Source: Rhodopirellula sp.
GTDB lineage: Bacteria > Planctomycetota > Planctomycetia > Pirellulales > Thermoguttaceae
Direction of reading: 5' to 3'
NCBI GenBank assembly: GCA_012728855.1
Contig: JAAYEH010000035.1
Coordinates: 62,001 to 126,000 of the forward strand
DNA length: 64,000 nucleotides
The translations under genes and the position numbers were made by a program. The notes beneath the pieces are model-generated. The model saw nothing but the letters and a program-made list of their open reading frames with translations. It ran no database searches and had not been told where the DNA came from. Below are positions 38,827-49,619 of the stretch, piece by piece. How positions within the stretch are numbered: the stretch's first letter is position 1; every line of letters begins with the position of its first letter.

Positions 38827-40497
38827 TTACCACTTCAACCCGAATTGGTCGCCGCCCGTGGAACGCCCCAGGCCCCCTTTGAGCGGCCCGGCGGGTTGTC
38901 GGCTGGCTTTCGACTTCGTGGCCGGTTCCGGAAGCGGCAAATCGCCGTCTTCCTTTTTCTCGGCGACTGGTTCCGCCATCAGAGCCTTCATCGAGAGACT
39001 GATCCGCTGTGAAGCCGGATCGACGGAGAGGACCATTACGTCCACCTCATCGCCCGGATTCATCACATCGCTGACGCGCCAAATACGTTTATTGGACACC
39101 TCGGATATGTGGACCAAACCCTCGACGCCGGGTTCCAACTCGACGAAGGCGCCGAAGTCCATCAGCTTCGTCACCTTGCCGCGGACGGGCGTGTTGACCG
39201 GGTATTTCTGCTCGATGCCGGTCCACGGGCTCTCCATCATGTCGCGGTAAGCCAGGCTGATGCGATTGTTCTCCAGGTCGATCTTGTCGACGCGGACTTT
39301 GATGTGTTGCCCTTCGTGGAGAACCTCCTGGGGATGATTGACCCGGCCCCAGGCCAACTGGCTGACATGCAGCAATCCGTCGACGCCGCCCAAGTCCACG
39401 AAGGCGCCGAAGTCCATCAGCTTGCGGACCACGCCCTCGCGGATCTGTCCCGGCGCCAGAGTTTTGAGCAGCGTCTGGCGTGCTTCCTCCTTCTCGCGTT
39501 CCAGAACGGCGCGGCGGCTAAGCACGAGGTTGCGGCGTTGCGGGTTGGCCTCGGTTACCAGGCAGGTGAACTTTTCGTCCACGAATTGTTCGAGGTTTTC
39601 CACGCGATAGAGCGAGATCTGGCTGACGGGGATAAACCCGCGGATGTGGTTCACCTCGCACTCCAACCCGCCCGCGTTGTGGCCGCTGACGCGGACCTCG
39701 ACGAGCATCCCCTCTTCCAGATCAGACCAGTCGCCAACGCTCGCGGCAGTGCCCGGCAGCGTCAATTCGTAGAGGCCGTCGTCCCGATTGAACCGCGCCA
39801 CGACCACGTCCAACACGGTATCGGGCATCGGCGGCTGCTCGAACTGACTCAACGGTAAAATACCCTGTTCGCGGCCCCCAAGTTCGACGAAGACGTCCTC
39901 GCGGCGGATCATCAGCACGCGAGCCGAATGTTTCGACTCCGGTTCCAACTGTTCTTGCTCGGTAATTGCCTGACCGGCTTTCATCAGGTCTTCGAGCGAT
40001 GCATCGCCCAACGCCGCCTCGAATTCCCGCTCGAGATCGGCCGACAGCCGGGAGCGGATGTTCGGCGGCGGAAACCGCTTGCCGCCGGAGGGCGCCTCGG
40101 GCTGAGACGGATCGATCGAAAGGGACTCGACCGCCAGCCCCTCCAGTGGATCGTCCGGACTCTCGGGCTCTGGCTCGGTCTCGGGTGCGGCAGGCGGTTC
40201 CACTTGGGCAACGGGCGGCGCCGGCGTCTCCGGCTCGGCGGCCGGATGCTCGGCGGTTTCCGGTTCGGCCGGCGCTGGTATCTGGGAGACTGGTGCGGAC
40301 GGTGGTTCAACCGGTCCGGGGATATCCGCTTGACGTACTTCGCTCGCTGAGGGCTCGGGTTCGACCGTTTTGGGCGGTGCCTCGGGGTCGACGACGGGGA
40401 TGTCGTCTCGCTTCGGACGGGGGCGGTACGCGGCCACATCCCGCTGGGAACCGATCAGGATCTTTCGACGAGAGTCGTCGTTCGCTTCATTGCTCAT
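38827..40497 (-). CDS. rpsA: Ribosomal protein S1-like, four S1 RNA-binding domains
   Basis: 556 aa. A long Pro/Glu/Ala-rich N-terminal region (about 1-170) precedes four S1 domains. The third (VVRKLMDFGAFVDLGGVDG, LLHVSQL) and fourth (VTKLMDFGAFVELEPGVEG, LVHISEV) are the best conserved; the second is recognisable by GLECEVNHIRGFIPVSQ. This is the order expected for bacterial S1 or a close paralogue that helps mRNA onto the 30S subunit. Acidic, proline-rich tails are common in planctomycete S1-like proteins. The ATG at 40497 has AGGGA upstream. Whether it is the cell's only S1 cannot be judged here. Confidence 0.85.
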   Translation of the reverse strand: MSNEANDDSRRKILIGSQRDVAAYRPRPKRDDIPVVDPEAPPKTVEPEPSASEVRQADIPGPVEPPSAPVSQIPAPAEPETAEHPAAEPETPAPPVAQVEPPAAPETEPEPESPDDPLEGLAVESLSIDPSQPEAPSGGKRFPPPNIRSRLSADLEREFEAALGDASLEDLMKAGQAITEQEQLEPESKHSARVLMIRREDVFVELGGREQGILPLSQFEQPPMPDTVLDVVVARFNRDDGLYELTLPGTAASVGDWSDLEEGMLVEVRVSGHNAGGLECEVNHIRGFIPVSQISLYRVENLEQFVDEKFTCLVTEANPQRRNLVLSRRAVLEREKEEARQTLLKTLAPGQIREGVVRKLMDFGAFVDLGGVDGLLHVSQLAWGRVNHPQEVLHEGQHIKVRVDKIDLENNRISLAYRDMMESPWTGIEQKYPVNTPVRGKVTKLMDFGAFVELEPGVEGLVHISEVSNKRIWRVSDVMNPGDEVDVMVLSVDPASQRISLSMKALMAEPVAEKKEDGDLPLPEPATKSKASRQPAGPLKGGLGRSTGGDQFGLKW

Positions 40498-40734
40498 TGC
40501 GCAATCCCTAAGTGTCTCGATCCACCTGACGATCACCCGGGCCGTCAGACGCTGGAATCTCTTATTCTAACCAGAACCGTGGGGTTTCTCCAAGCGGCTG
40601 GGCACCCAGCGATGGCTATCGGTAATACGCATCGCAGTCGTGCAATTCGACAAAGCTAGTCCGAATGGGGTGTGCCGCCGGTGAGAAAGAACGGCTATTG
40701 GACGAGTTTCGATCCGTGGTTCACAATAGAAAGT

Positions 40735-40791
40735 GGCTCCCGCTTGCCGAGCAAGAGCCTGCAACCGCGATCCCGCTCGGCAAGCGGGATC
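40735..40791. repeat. CCGCTTGCCGAGC / GCTCGGCAAGCGG element
   Basis: GGCTCCCGCTTGCCGAGC (40735-) and GATCCCGCTCGGCAAGCGGG (40769-) make two linked hairpins. It belongs to the same family as the elements at 28639-28661 and 53030-53091. It lies in the divergent region between the S1-like gene and the zinc-ribbon gene. Confidence 0.75.
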
Positions 40792-40828
40792 TACTGAGGC
40801 CGACAACCCCCAAAGCGGAAAATCTCCG

Positions 40829-41443
40829 ATGATCTTCCAGTTTTTCTGTCCGCAGGGGCACTTACTTGAGGCGGATGAGTCGCAGGTGGGGCAGCAATGC
40901 ATGTGTCCGTATTGTCGAGGCGCCTTCCTGGTTCCGGCGCCCGCCCGAGCGACGCCAATCGACCCTCCGGACGGATTGCAGCCACCGCCGCGTGAACCAC
41001 CGGTCTTTCCATCGGTTTCGGCCGGCCGACCGCTTAAGGAACCGCCGCTTCATGCGAATGAAAACGATCCTTCGGGACGATCCGAGGCGGCATTTCCCGG
41101 CATTCGGACCGAACCGGAACCCGCCAAGGGCAAGGCGACCGGGCAAGCCCCCCCGGCGATAGCCCAAGAGACATTTCCGCCGCTGGTCCACATCCTATGC
41201 CCATCGGGACATGAGCTGGAAACGCCACGGGAGATGCTGGGGCAGGACGCGCTTTGCCCACATTGCCAGGCGCAGTTCCTGCTCCGGTACGAGGACAGCC
41301 TGGAGCACCGTCAGCAGCAGGCCGATCAGCGTCGGCAGCGAGACGAGGCGATTGCCCGTGCATGGATGAAGTGGTCGATCCTGGCTGCGGTTGTGGTCGT
41401 GGTGGGGGCGATCGTGATGATTGTGATGGCAGCGCGGCTGTGA
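40829..41443 (+). CDS. Zinc-ribbon protein with C-terminal membrane anchor
   Basis: 204 aa. Two related zinc-ribbon-like modules, FFCPQGHLLEA...CMCPYCRGAF (5-34) and ILCPSGHELET...ALCPHCQAQF (near 123-152), are separated by a Pro-rich linker. A charged, Gln-rich helix and a single C-terminal membrane segment (WSILAAVVVVVGAIVMIVM) follow. The duplication of CPxGH...CPxC modules is clear. Such proteins are frequent and uncharacterised in planctomycetes. The ATG at 40829 lacks a strong ribosome site. It is convergent with the HDOD gene, whose stop is 2 bases away. Confidence 0.75.
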   Translation: MIFQFFCPQGHLLEADESQVGQQCMCPYCRGAFLVPAPARATPIDPPDGLQPPPREPPVFPSVSAGRPLKEPPLHANENDPSGRSEAAFPGIRTEPEPAKGKATGQAPPAIAQETFPPLVHILCPSGHELETPREMLGQDALCPHCQAQFLLRYEDSLEHRQQQADQRRQRDEAIARAWMKWSILAAVVVVVGAIVMIVMAARL

Positions 41444-41444
41444 A

Positions 41445-43034
41445 TCAGTAGATTTCGATGCTCTTGACCACTCCGCCGCCGGAGAGGCGAGAACCATAAA
41501 GGCAACGGGCGGCCGCCTTGAATAGTTCTTCCGAGGGAAAATTCCGGGGTGGAAGGCTGAGCGTTGCCGCGCCGACAGCCAGCGAGGCGGCGCGGGGGTC
41601 GATGGCGGCTGGCCGCGGGGGCAAACACCTCAACTGCGCGATCAGTTCATTGCCCAGTTGCACGGCTCGCTGTCGCTCACAACCTGGCAGAACGACGGCA
41701 AAGCCGGCCTCGTCACGCGGCAAACATTGCGCCGCCGTGTCGAGATTTCGGCAAACAGCCTCAAGGAAGCACCGAAAGCGCTCGTAGCCTTGTGAACCGA
41801 GCGTGAGGAACAACTGCGGGGCGTCGGCCGGTTCCAGCAGCAGCAGGCTGAGTGGAGACCGCGACTGCCGGCATAAGCCCACCGCGACGGATATTTGCTC
41901 GATCAAGCCGGGGTCCGGTTCCGCCGACCGACAGGTCGCGGAAGGAGCTGCCTTTGGACGGGAGAAGGTCTTCGGTTCGGCCACCGCTGCCGACGAACGG
42001 CAGGCCGCTCCCGGTTGTGGGGTAACAAGCATTGCGGCATCGCACCGCGGGCTGATTGGCTCGACAACTACGCTCTGCAACTGCCGATCCGCGAGCATTT
42101 CGGCTGCGGCTTCGTAAGCCACCTCGCCGAGCGATTGGTGTGCCCGTGCAAGGATGTCGCCGAAATCGGTGCCCTCGGGCAACGGGAGGCAAAAGACGTC
42201 CGCCAACTGGCAGACCTTTTCCTCGATGGTTCCCATCAGGGCTTCGAGCCGAACCGGTGCCAGGCCGCAGAGTTGTTTGCCGCGGGCAAGAATTTCGCCG
42301 AGGATGGTCGTATCGCCATCGGCCAACAGTCGCGCGACCATTTCGGCCAGGTGCAAAACCTGCCGCAGATCCGCCACCATGTTGGAGGGATTGACCTGGC
42401 GACCACCCGTGACTTCCACGGCGGCGACGAGCAGTTCCGGTAGCCGCCACCGCTCCAGAATCGATGCCGTTAGAGTGGTGTGATCGAATCCGAGCGAGCG
42501 GCGTTCGCAGTCGAGCAGGTCGGTTGCCTCGGTGCGAGCTTTGCGGAGCAGTTCGACGTACGGCTCGCCCAATTCCTGGATCAGCAACAGCGAACCGAGA
42601 TCCTGGAGCAGTCCAGCGATAAAAGCCTCGTCGCCGGACTGGCGCCGCACTGCCGCGGCGATCTCTCGCGCGGCGACAGCCTTGGTGAGAGTGTGTCGCC
42701 AGTATTGCGACAGCACCTCGCCGGCCAGACCCTGGAAGAGTCGCCCCGGGAGGCTGAATCCCAGGACGAGCAACTTCAACGGTTTGACCCCCAGCAGCGC
42801 CAAGGCCTGATTCAAATCCGAGACGTGCCGGGTGAGCCCGAAGAGCGAGCTGTTGACGACTCGGAGCAATTTGGTCGAAAGCGCCGGATCGTTCTCGATG
42901 CAGGCTTTCAGCGCCCAGGTGTCGACCGTCGGATCGGCGGTCAATTCCAGCACCTCGATGGCGACGGCAGGCAAAGTGTAGAGCCGGCTTGCCTTCGCTA
43001 CGAGGCGGTCGAGAGTTGTTGCCGGTTGGTTCAT
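41445..43034 (-). CDS. HDOD domain protein with degenerate C-terminal GGDEF-like domain
   Basis: 529 aa. The HDOD domain spans about 10-215 (LYTLPAVAIEVLELTADP, ACIENDPALSTKLLRVVNSS, AFIAGLLQDLGSLLLIQ); it is a catalytically silent relative of HD hydrolases used in signalling. The C-terminal about 150 residues have the size and pattern of a GGDEF domain (SVAVGLCRQSRSPLSLLLLE, DEAGFAVVLPG), but GGDEF itself is replaced. It may be a receptor or scaffold in c-di-GMP or stress signalling. The ATG at 43034 has little ribosome signal. Confidence 0.82.
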   Translation of the reverse strand: MNQPATTLDRLVAKASRLYTLPAVAIEVLELTADPTVDTWALKACIENDPALSTKLLRVVNSSLFGLTRHVSDLNQALALLGVKPLKLLVLGFSLPGRLFQGLAGEVLSQYWRHTLTKAVAAREIAAAVRRQSGDEAFIAGLLQDLGSLLLIQELGEPYVELLRKARTEATDLLDCERRSLGFDHTTLTASILERWRLPELLVAAVEVTGGRQVNPSNMVADLRQVLHLAEMVARLLADGDTTILGEILARGKQLCGLAPVRLEALMGTIEEKVCQLADVFCLPLPEGTDFGDILARAHQSLGEVAYEAAAEMLADRQLQSVVVEPISPRCDAAMLVTPQPGAACRSSAAVAEPKTFSRPKAAPSATCRSAEPDPGLIEQISVAVGLCRQSRSPLSLLLLEPADAPQLFLTLGSQGYERFRCFLEAVCRNLDTAAQCLPRDEAGFAVVLPGCERQRAVQLGNELIAQLRCLPPRPAAIDPRAASLAVGAATLSLPPRNFPSEELFKAAARCLYGSRLSGGGVVKSIEIY

Positions 43035-43305
43035 GGGGTGAGGGCGGGGCAAGCGAGAGGGGGGTAGTCGTCTCCGGCATGGCCTGTGGGTGCCACACCA
43101 AGTTTAGCTCACCAAGTTCAGCGGTGGGTTAACACAGGGGAGAATTTCCGGGGGGCGATTGGGGTGGTGGGAACGCGCTGCGGCTTTCTTGCGTCGGTTT
43201 CAGGATGACATAGACTTGTGCAGCGGGATCGGCTTTTTGGCAATGAACTCCCGCTTGGTTTGGTTTCGGCCGTTCGCCACTCCAGCCGACACTGAGGATA
43301 GTCCA

Positions 43306-44346
<1,041 letters not shown>

Positions 44347-44852
44347 AGCGACCGGCGGAACGCTCACCGGCGGCTGGTCTGCTCAGCGGGCTCACAAGGG
44401 GGTCGCGAGTCTCCTTCCAATTCCAGGCTCAGGGACCACCCGAAGACGCTCGCGCCGCGACAAAAAACGCCGCTTTCCCTTGCAGGCACTGGACTTCGTT
44501 TTCGCAGTCAGATATTCTATAGCATGTTGCGACTCCTGGTCGCGGCAGGACAGGGAATTGAGGCGCCCACCCGAACGAATCTCCTATCAACGCGTTGTTC
44601 TGCGCTGGAGAGCCCCGTCTCAGGCATTCCAATCCGCCGATAGCTCCGGAACTCTTTGGCGGCTGGAGTGTTTGATCTAGCAGGGGTGTGATCGAAGAGG
44701 GGATGGTGACTTCCTGTAAGGATCCGATTGCTGGGCTGCGGAAAAGGAGGTGAAGCGACAAGAGGCGATGGTTTGAAGCGACCGCTTGGGTGGGCGGTGA
44801 TTGGATCGGTTTTCCCCTCGTTATTACTCGTTTCGTGAACAGTGGAGGCTCT
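44347..44852. other. Spacer between the two DUF1559 genes
   Basis: 506 bases with no convincing gene. The stretch 44495-44530 is locally AT-rich (GATATTCTATAGC) and could hold the promoter of the second gene. A GGAAAAGGAGGTGAAGCG stretch near 44740-44757 resembles a ribosome site but is followed by no good start. The 60-117-codon open frames here have no family signature. Confidence 0.45.
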
Positions 44853-45905
44853 ATGCTCGCGCGCGTACACAATCGACGTGCTTTTACCCTGGTGGAGCTG
44901 TTGGTGGTGATTGCCATCATCGGCATCTTGATCGCTTTATTGTTGCCGGCAGTCCAGGCGGCCCGCGAAGCCGCACGGCGTTCGCAGTGCATCAACAATC
45001 TCAAACAGATTGGCTTGGCACTGCTGAATTACGAGGACACCTTCAAGTCGTTTCCGCCGGGCGGCGTGTATGGATCGCCCGGAGACCGAAGCACGGCGAC
45101 CACGGAACGCCAGTATCACCACACTTGGATCACCAAGATCCTTCCCTTCCTGGAACAGCAGCCGCTCTACGATCAAATGAACACGCTGTTGCCGGTCTGG
45201 GCGACGGGCGCTACTGCGCCGGTGGCGTTTGCCCAGCAGAAGGTGGACGCCCTGCTCTGTCCCTCCGATTCCGGCACGACCACCCCGGGCGCGGCGACGT
45301 ACAACTGCGCCGTCACCTGCTACGTGGCGTGTGAAAGCGGCTGGGGGTTCAACTACCGCTACTCGACGACCACGGCCGAGCCGGCCCTGAAGTACCCGCA
45401 GTTGTCGGGCAAGGAACTCGCCGGTATCTTCGCGACCTCGGACACCTGCAAAGGTGCGAGCATTACGGATGGAACCTCCAATACCATTATGGTCGGCGAG
45501 GTTTATTCCAACGGATACCAGGCGAAACCGGGCGTGACCAACACGACGATGGCCGGCGGCGCCGGCGAACCGCGCCGGACCAATCCGTATTACTTTCGTG
45601 CCGCTTTTGTAGGCGCTCTGCTCAACCAGGACAGTCACGACGACTACGGTTGGCTGCAGGCCAACGGCACCAGCACCTTTCCTCTGGCGACGACCGTGGC
45701 CCCCACGAACAACATCGTTGGTCCGACCTTTGCCGGCTACAAAGGTGTGAATTCGGATTGGCAGGGCGTGAGCAGCCAGCACCCGGGTGTCGCCAACGTG
45801 GTTCTCGCCGACGGCTCGACGCACTCCATCTCCGAGACGCTCGACTGGTACGTCTGGGCCCTGTTGTGCGCTCGGCAGGACGGACAGCCGGTGACGGAGT
45901 TCTAG
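44853..45905 (+). CDS. DUF1559 prepilin-like surface protein (second of tandem pair)
   Basis: 350 aa, paralogous over its whole length to the gene at 43306. It has the same FTLVELLVVIAIIGILIALL helix, AAREAARRSQCINNLKQIG, shared HHTWITKILPFLEQQPLYDQ-type segment and terminal H-x9-DG (HPGVANVVLADGSTHSISE). GGAGG lies four bases before the ATG. Divergence between the copies is concentrated in the middle, as expected for surface-exposed parts. A signal-peptidase-like processing site before FTLVE is the family norm. Confidence 0.95.
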   Translation: MLARVHNRRAFTLVELLVVIAIIGILIALLLPAVQAAREAARRSQCINNLKQIGLALLNYEDTFKSFPPGGVYGSPGDRSTATTERQYHHTWITKILPFLEQQPLYDQMNTLLPVWATGATAPVAFAQQKVDALLCPSDSGTTTPGAATYNCAVTCYVACESGWGFNYRYSTTTAEPALKYPQLSGKELAGIFATSDTCKGASITDGTSNTIMVGEVYSNGYQAKPGVTNTTMAGGAGEPRRTNPYYFRAAFVGALLNQDSHDDYGWLQANGTSTFPLATTVAPTNNIVGPTFAGYKGVNSDWQGVSSQHPGVANVVLADGSTHSISETLDWYVWALLCARQDGQPVTEF

Positions 45906-45923
45906 TTGTCGCAAAGGCAACTC

Positions 45924-46004
45924 GGCTGCTCCCGAGCAGCCGGCACTTCGTCGCTGCGGTCAACCTCAGAGCAGCCCGGCTGCTTCCTGGCAGCCGGGCT
46001 GCTG
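45924..46004. repeat. Clustered AGCAGCCCGGCTGCT-type palindromes
   Basis: GGCTGCTCCCGAGCAGCC (45924-45941) is followed by GCAGCCCGGCTGCTTCCTGG and CAGCCGGGCTGCTG (to 46004). They sit exactly between the convergent stops of the second DUF1559 gene and the large secreted protein gene, a natural two-way terminator position. Confidence 0.8.
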
Positions 46005-46012
46005 ATTCCTGC

Positions 46013-48619
46013 TCACGGCGCCACCCGAAACCGGTAGTTGAGAACCCTCGCGCCGCCGATTTGTTCCGCACGGAGCCAAAGGGTCTTGCCGACCAACTCC
46101 TTGCCGTCGCACATGTGGTAAACCTTCACGTCGCGACTCTGTCCCAGCGCCGCGGCGTCGGTTTTCATCCGGCGACGGTCCGGCGCGAACAACTCGCAGC
46201 GGAAGCTTACCGGCTCGGCGGTCTCGTTGACCAGCCACTGCTCGATTTCGAGTTCTCCCTGCTCGTTCAAACGCGTGGTACATTGGAGGTAGACGTCGCC
46301 CAGGCCGACTTCGATCGTCCGGTAGACACGGAAGCGATACGGCCGATCCGCTTGGATTTCGAAATCGGCGTAGACCGGGTGCCGGCCGCTGGTCGCGTTG
46401 TAGGGCAGCGTCATTTCCAGCGGCATCTGAAAGACCTCGTTCTCGGCAAGACGAAACTCAGCACTATCGGGCCTGAGGTTCCACACCTCCGGTCCGACCA
46501 ATCGCATCGATCCGGCAATGCCCGTACCAAAGCCGTTCGTCACCCGCACGCCGTTGCGATGCCTGCCGCCGAAAACGCTGGGGACGCGATCCGTCGCGAA
46601 CGACAACGATTGCCGCCACCGTGTTACCTCGAGGTTCAGGCCGGTGACGAAGACTGGCAGCGGCCCCACCTCGATCACTTGCTCATCCTCGACGGCCTCC
46701 GGGATCCGGCTGTGCGACCAGAGGTCGACTTGCCGCACGTTGTCGCCAAGGTACAACACCTCGGTCACTGGTTTGTAGTTCCAGACGAGCATCGCCGCCG
46801 TGCCGTCGCGGGCGAAAATGTGATTCGGACTCCCTTGCGGCAACTGCATACTGCCCAGGTGCTCGGCACCGGAGAGCATCAGCGACGTGGTCCGCCAGGG
46901 CAACAGCAACTCGCCGGGAGTGCCGTCCGGGTTCATCAGCCCGCTGTCCGGGTCAAAGGGGTCCGGTATGAAGACGGCTTCGGCGCCATGGATTTTGGCA
47001 GCGACCATTCGGCGGAGGAGATCCGCGGCACGTACCTCGACCGGGTACTGCCTGGCGGCGAGCGGTTCGAGAACGACCCACCGGTTGAGTTTCGGCCGGT
47101 GGGTGACCTTCAGGTACGCTTCCAACTCCAAGGCGGTGAGAGAGGGCCGGCTCGAAAAGGATAGAAAACGCCAGGGGGCATCCTCCGCTTGCGGCAATTG
47201 GCTCATCCACCCCCAACCGATCCCAAGATTCACGTCTTGTCCAATGCGATCCAACTGCGACTTGACCTGGCCGATCTTTTCCCGAAGGTTTGGGTAGCCG
47301 ACGTAACTGGTGTCCTGGTCGGCGCCCAACTGCCACCAGCGAACCTGGGTGGCCAATCGCATCATCACAAGCTCCAGCGAAGGATACCAGACCTCGGGTT
47401 CCGGTGAGAAGATCTCGGCCGCCGTCAGCAGACTCCGCGCTTCATAGCGTTTGGCCAGATCGGCGGGTGGTTCACAGAGCAGGCCGACCAGTCCGATTCC
47501 CTGCGCGGACAACCGCTCGGCGAAGCCGACCAACCGTGCGACGTCGTCGTCCTTGAGGCTCTCGTCGTACCAGAGCGGAAACTTGACCCAGTTCACTCCC
47601 GCTTGCGGAAGCAGTTTTCCCAACTCGGGCAGATCGAGCGGGCGGGCTCCTCGTGGAAGGCTCCAGCCGAACTCGCCTCCCACCGGCACGCTTTCGGGGT
47701 GAATGACCGCGAACGTGGCGCAATGGCGATAGACCATCGTCTCGCCGGACCGAAGCGCCGCCCAGAGACGATAGAACCCGGAGCCCGTTACCGGAAGTTG
47801 CCAGGTTGCTTTGCCGACTCGCGGCGGTGCATCCAAGTCACCGGGCTGGGGCAAAAGCTCTTCAAACCTCTGTTCTTCGATCTCCAGCGGAGGCTGCGCT
47901 TCGGCAATCGGATTGCCCAAGACGTTTTCCAGAAGAAAGGTCACGGTCGGGTTCCCTTCGGCGAAACCCGAGGTGGTGCAAGTGGCAGAGATCGGCTGGC
48001 CCTCGAAGTAGAGGTGATACGGACTGTTGAGTTCAAACTCCATTCGCGGCAATCGGCCCAGCCAGATGTCGCTGAAGGATGCGGAGCCGGTGAGGTCGGC
48101 GTGGTCATCAGGTTCCAGGTGCAGCCCGATCACCGCCCAGCAAGCCTTGCGGCTGCTGGGTGAAATCGGCCCGATCCGAAACTTCGTCCACTGTTCCACA
48201 TGGCGGACGGATTCGGAGGTGTACACCTCCAGGCGCTGCCGCTGGTCGTCGAGCAGCGCGAGCGAGAAACGGGCCCGGTCATGTTTCAAACCTTCGGTTT
48301 TCAGCCGGCCCTCCAGCACGTAGCTGTGCCGATCATCGACCGGGATCGGAGGGCTGCAAGCGACCGCCGCTCCCCCGTTGAGATCGATTCGAAGGCAGCG
48401 GCCGGCCTTAACCGTCGGATCCTCGCCGATCACCGCTTCCACATAATGCGGATAATTGCGACCCCGGCGGCGGGTCCATTGATCCGGCCATTCGTCAAAG
48501 TTTTCATCCCAGGAGGCATCGAAATTGCAGGCGAAGATTTCCGTGGCCGCCGGGTAGCGTGAGGCGATAGACGCGTCCGGCTGAATCGCTACAATCAACA
48601 GCGCCAGAGGGAGGATCAT
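46013..48619 (-). CDS. Large exported protein, glycoside-hydrolase-like middle domain, family unknown
   Basis: 868 aa with a short signal-like N-terminus (MILPLALLIVAIQ). The first about 220 residues look like a beta-sandwich (YVLEGRLKTEGLKHDRARFS, WTKFRIGPI). The middle (about 310-600) has alternating strands and helices with aromatic motifs typical of TIM-barrel glycosidases (GVNWVKFPLWYDES, VRWWQLGADQDTSY, GIGWGWMSQL). The C-terminus returns to beta-rich character. No catalytic pair can be assigned. AGGTGA precedes the ATG closely. An exported carbohydrate-active enzyme is a reasonable guess only. Confidence 0.65.
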   Translation of the reverse strand: MILPLALLIVAIQPDASIASRYPAATEIFACNFDASWDENFDEWPDQWTRRRGRNYPHYVEAVIGEDPTVKAGRCLRIDLNGGAAVACSPPIPVDDRHSYVLEGRLKTEGLKHDRARFSLALLDDQRQRLEVYTSESVRHVEQWTKFRIGPISPSSRKACWAVIGLHLEPDDHADLTGSASFSDIWLGRLPRMEFELNSPYHLYFEGQPISATCTTSGFAEGNPTVTFLLENVLGNPIAEAQPPLEIEEQRFEELLPQPGDLDAPPRVGKATWQLPVTGSGFYRLWAALRSGETMVYRHCATFAVIHPESVPVGGEFGWSLPRGARPLDLPELGKLLPQAGVNWVKFPLWYDESLKDDDVARLVGFAERLSAQGIGLVGLLCEPPADLAKRYEARSLLTAAEIFSPEPEVWYPSLELVMMRLATQVRWWQLGADQDTSYVGYPNLREKIGQVKSQLDRIGQDVNLGIGWGWMSQLPQAEDAPWRFLSFSSRPSLTALELEAYLKVTHRPKLNRWVVLEPLAARQYPVEVRAADLLRRMVAAKIHGAEAVFIPDPFDPDSGLMNPDGTPGELLLPWRTTSLMLSGAEHLGSMQLPQGSPNHIFARDGTAAMLVWNYKPVTEVLYLGDNVRQVDLWSHSRIPEAVEDEQVIEVGPLPVFVTGLNLEVTRWRQSLSFATDRVPSVFGGRHRNGVRVTNGFGTGIAGSMRLVGPEVWNLRPDSAEFRLAENEVFQMPLEMTLPYNATSGRHPVYADFEIQADRPYRFRVYRTIEVGLGDVYLQCTTRLNEQGELEIEQWLVNETAEPVSFRCELFAPDRRRMKTDAAALGQSRDVKVYHMCDGKELVGKTLWLRAEQIGGARVLNYRFRVAP

Positions 48620-48728
48620 CGATCACCTGGTATCGTGCCGAGCAAACCGGTCCGTTTCCACTATCGTCTATCGGGCCGCGCCGCTCGACGAGGCTCCCGT
48701 TATCCCCTACAAACCGCAGGAGTTGCCT

Positions 48729-49508
48729 GTGTTCGCGCTAAGGGTCGGCCTGGATCTTCAATCGCTCGCCATACCGCTACGGGAGGCGTTGCATGCGGCA
48801 GCCGGGCTGGGGGCCGACGCGGTCGTGATCGACGCCCGTGGTGCCGTCAGGTCGGGGGAGTTTTCGCGCACCGCGGTGCGGGAACTGCGGAAAATGCTCG
48901 AAGATTTCCGTTTGCGGGTGGCGGCAATCAGCTACCGAACGCGGCGCGGATTGGTGACCATGGACGAGTTGGATCGACGGGTCGATGGCACCAAGGCTGC
49001 CATGGAGATCGCCCACAGCCTGGGGGCTAACGTCGTCATCGGCACTCTCGGGCCGCTTCCCCCACCCGATTCGGATTCTTGGCAAGTGCTTGCAGCCGTG
49101 CTCGACGACGTGGGGCGGCACGGCCATCGGGTCGGTGCCATGCTCGCCGCGGAGACCGGAACCGACGGTGGCGAGACACTGGCGGGCCTGTTGCGCGTGC
49201 TGCCTGAGGGCACACTGGGTATCGACTTCAATCCCGGCAATCTGGTCATCTCCGGGCTCGACCCGCGCGAGGCGGTCGATGCGTTGGGGGCCTGGATCTT
49301 GCATGTCCACGCCTCGGACGCCCTCTTCGGACTGACGAACTCGCGCGGTGTACGCGTGCCGCTTGGAGAGGGATCTGTGGATATGCCGGCGCTACTGGGC
49401 GCTCTGGAGGAGTTTGGCTATCGGGGATACATCACCATCGACGTGCAGCCGGCCGACGACGCACTCCGTCAGGCTGCAACCGCGATTCGGTATCTTCGCC
49501 GTCTGTGA
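48729..49508 (+). CDS. Sugar phosphate isomerase/epimerase-like TIM barrel protein
   Basis: 259 aa of the xylose-isomerase-like AP-endonuclease 2 superfamily: ALRVGLDLQSLAIPLREAL, GADAVVIDARG, AAETGTDGGETLAGLL, GIDFNPGNLVISG, ILHVHASDA and a terminal GYRGYITIDVQ. Metal ligands of the superfamily are plausibly present (Glu in AAETG, Asp in IDFNPG, His in HVHASD, Glu in EGSVDM). The substrate is not predictable. GTG at 48729 is chosen because AGGAG lies six bases before it. The gene diverges from the large secreted protein gene 110 bases away. Confidence 0.78.
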   Translation: MFALRVGLDLQSLAIPLREALHAAAGLGADAVVIDARGAVRSGEFSRTAVRELRKMLEDFRLRVAAISYRTRRGLVTMDELDRRVDGTKAAMEIAHSLGANVVIGTLGPLPPPDSDSWQVLAAVLDDVGRHGHRVGAMLAAETGTDGGETLAGLLRVLPEGTLGIDFNPGNLVISGLDPREAVDALGAWILHVHASDALFGLTNSRGVRVPLGEGSVDMPALLGALEEFGYRGYITIDVQPADDALRQAATAIRYLRRL

Positions 49509-49619
49509 AAATCGCCGGTAAGCTCGCGTTTGCAGTGTAGGCGGGGCACTCCGTGGCCCACCATGCTCACCCCATGTAGCGAAATCGCTTCAATTCCCTC
49601 GTCCGGCTGCGAATTACTC

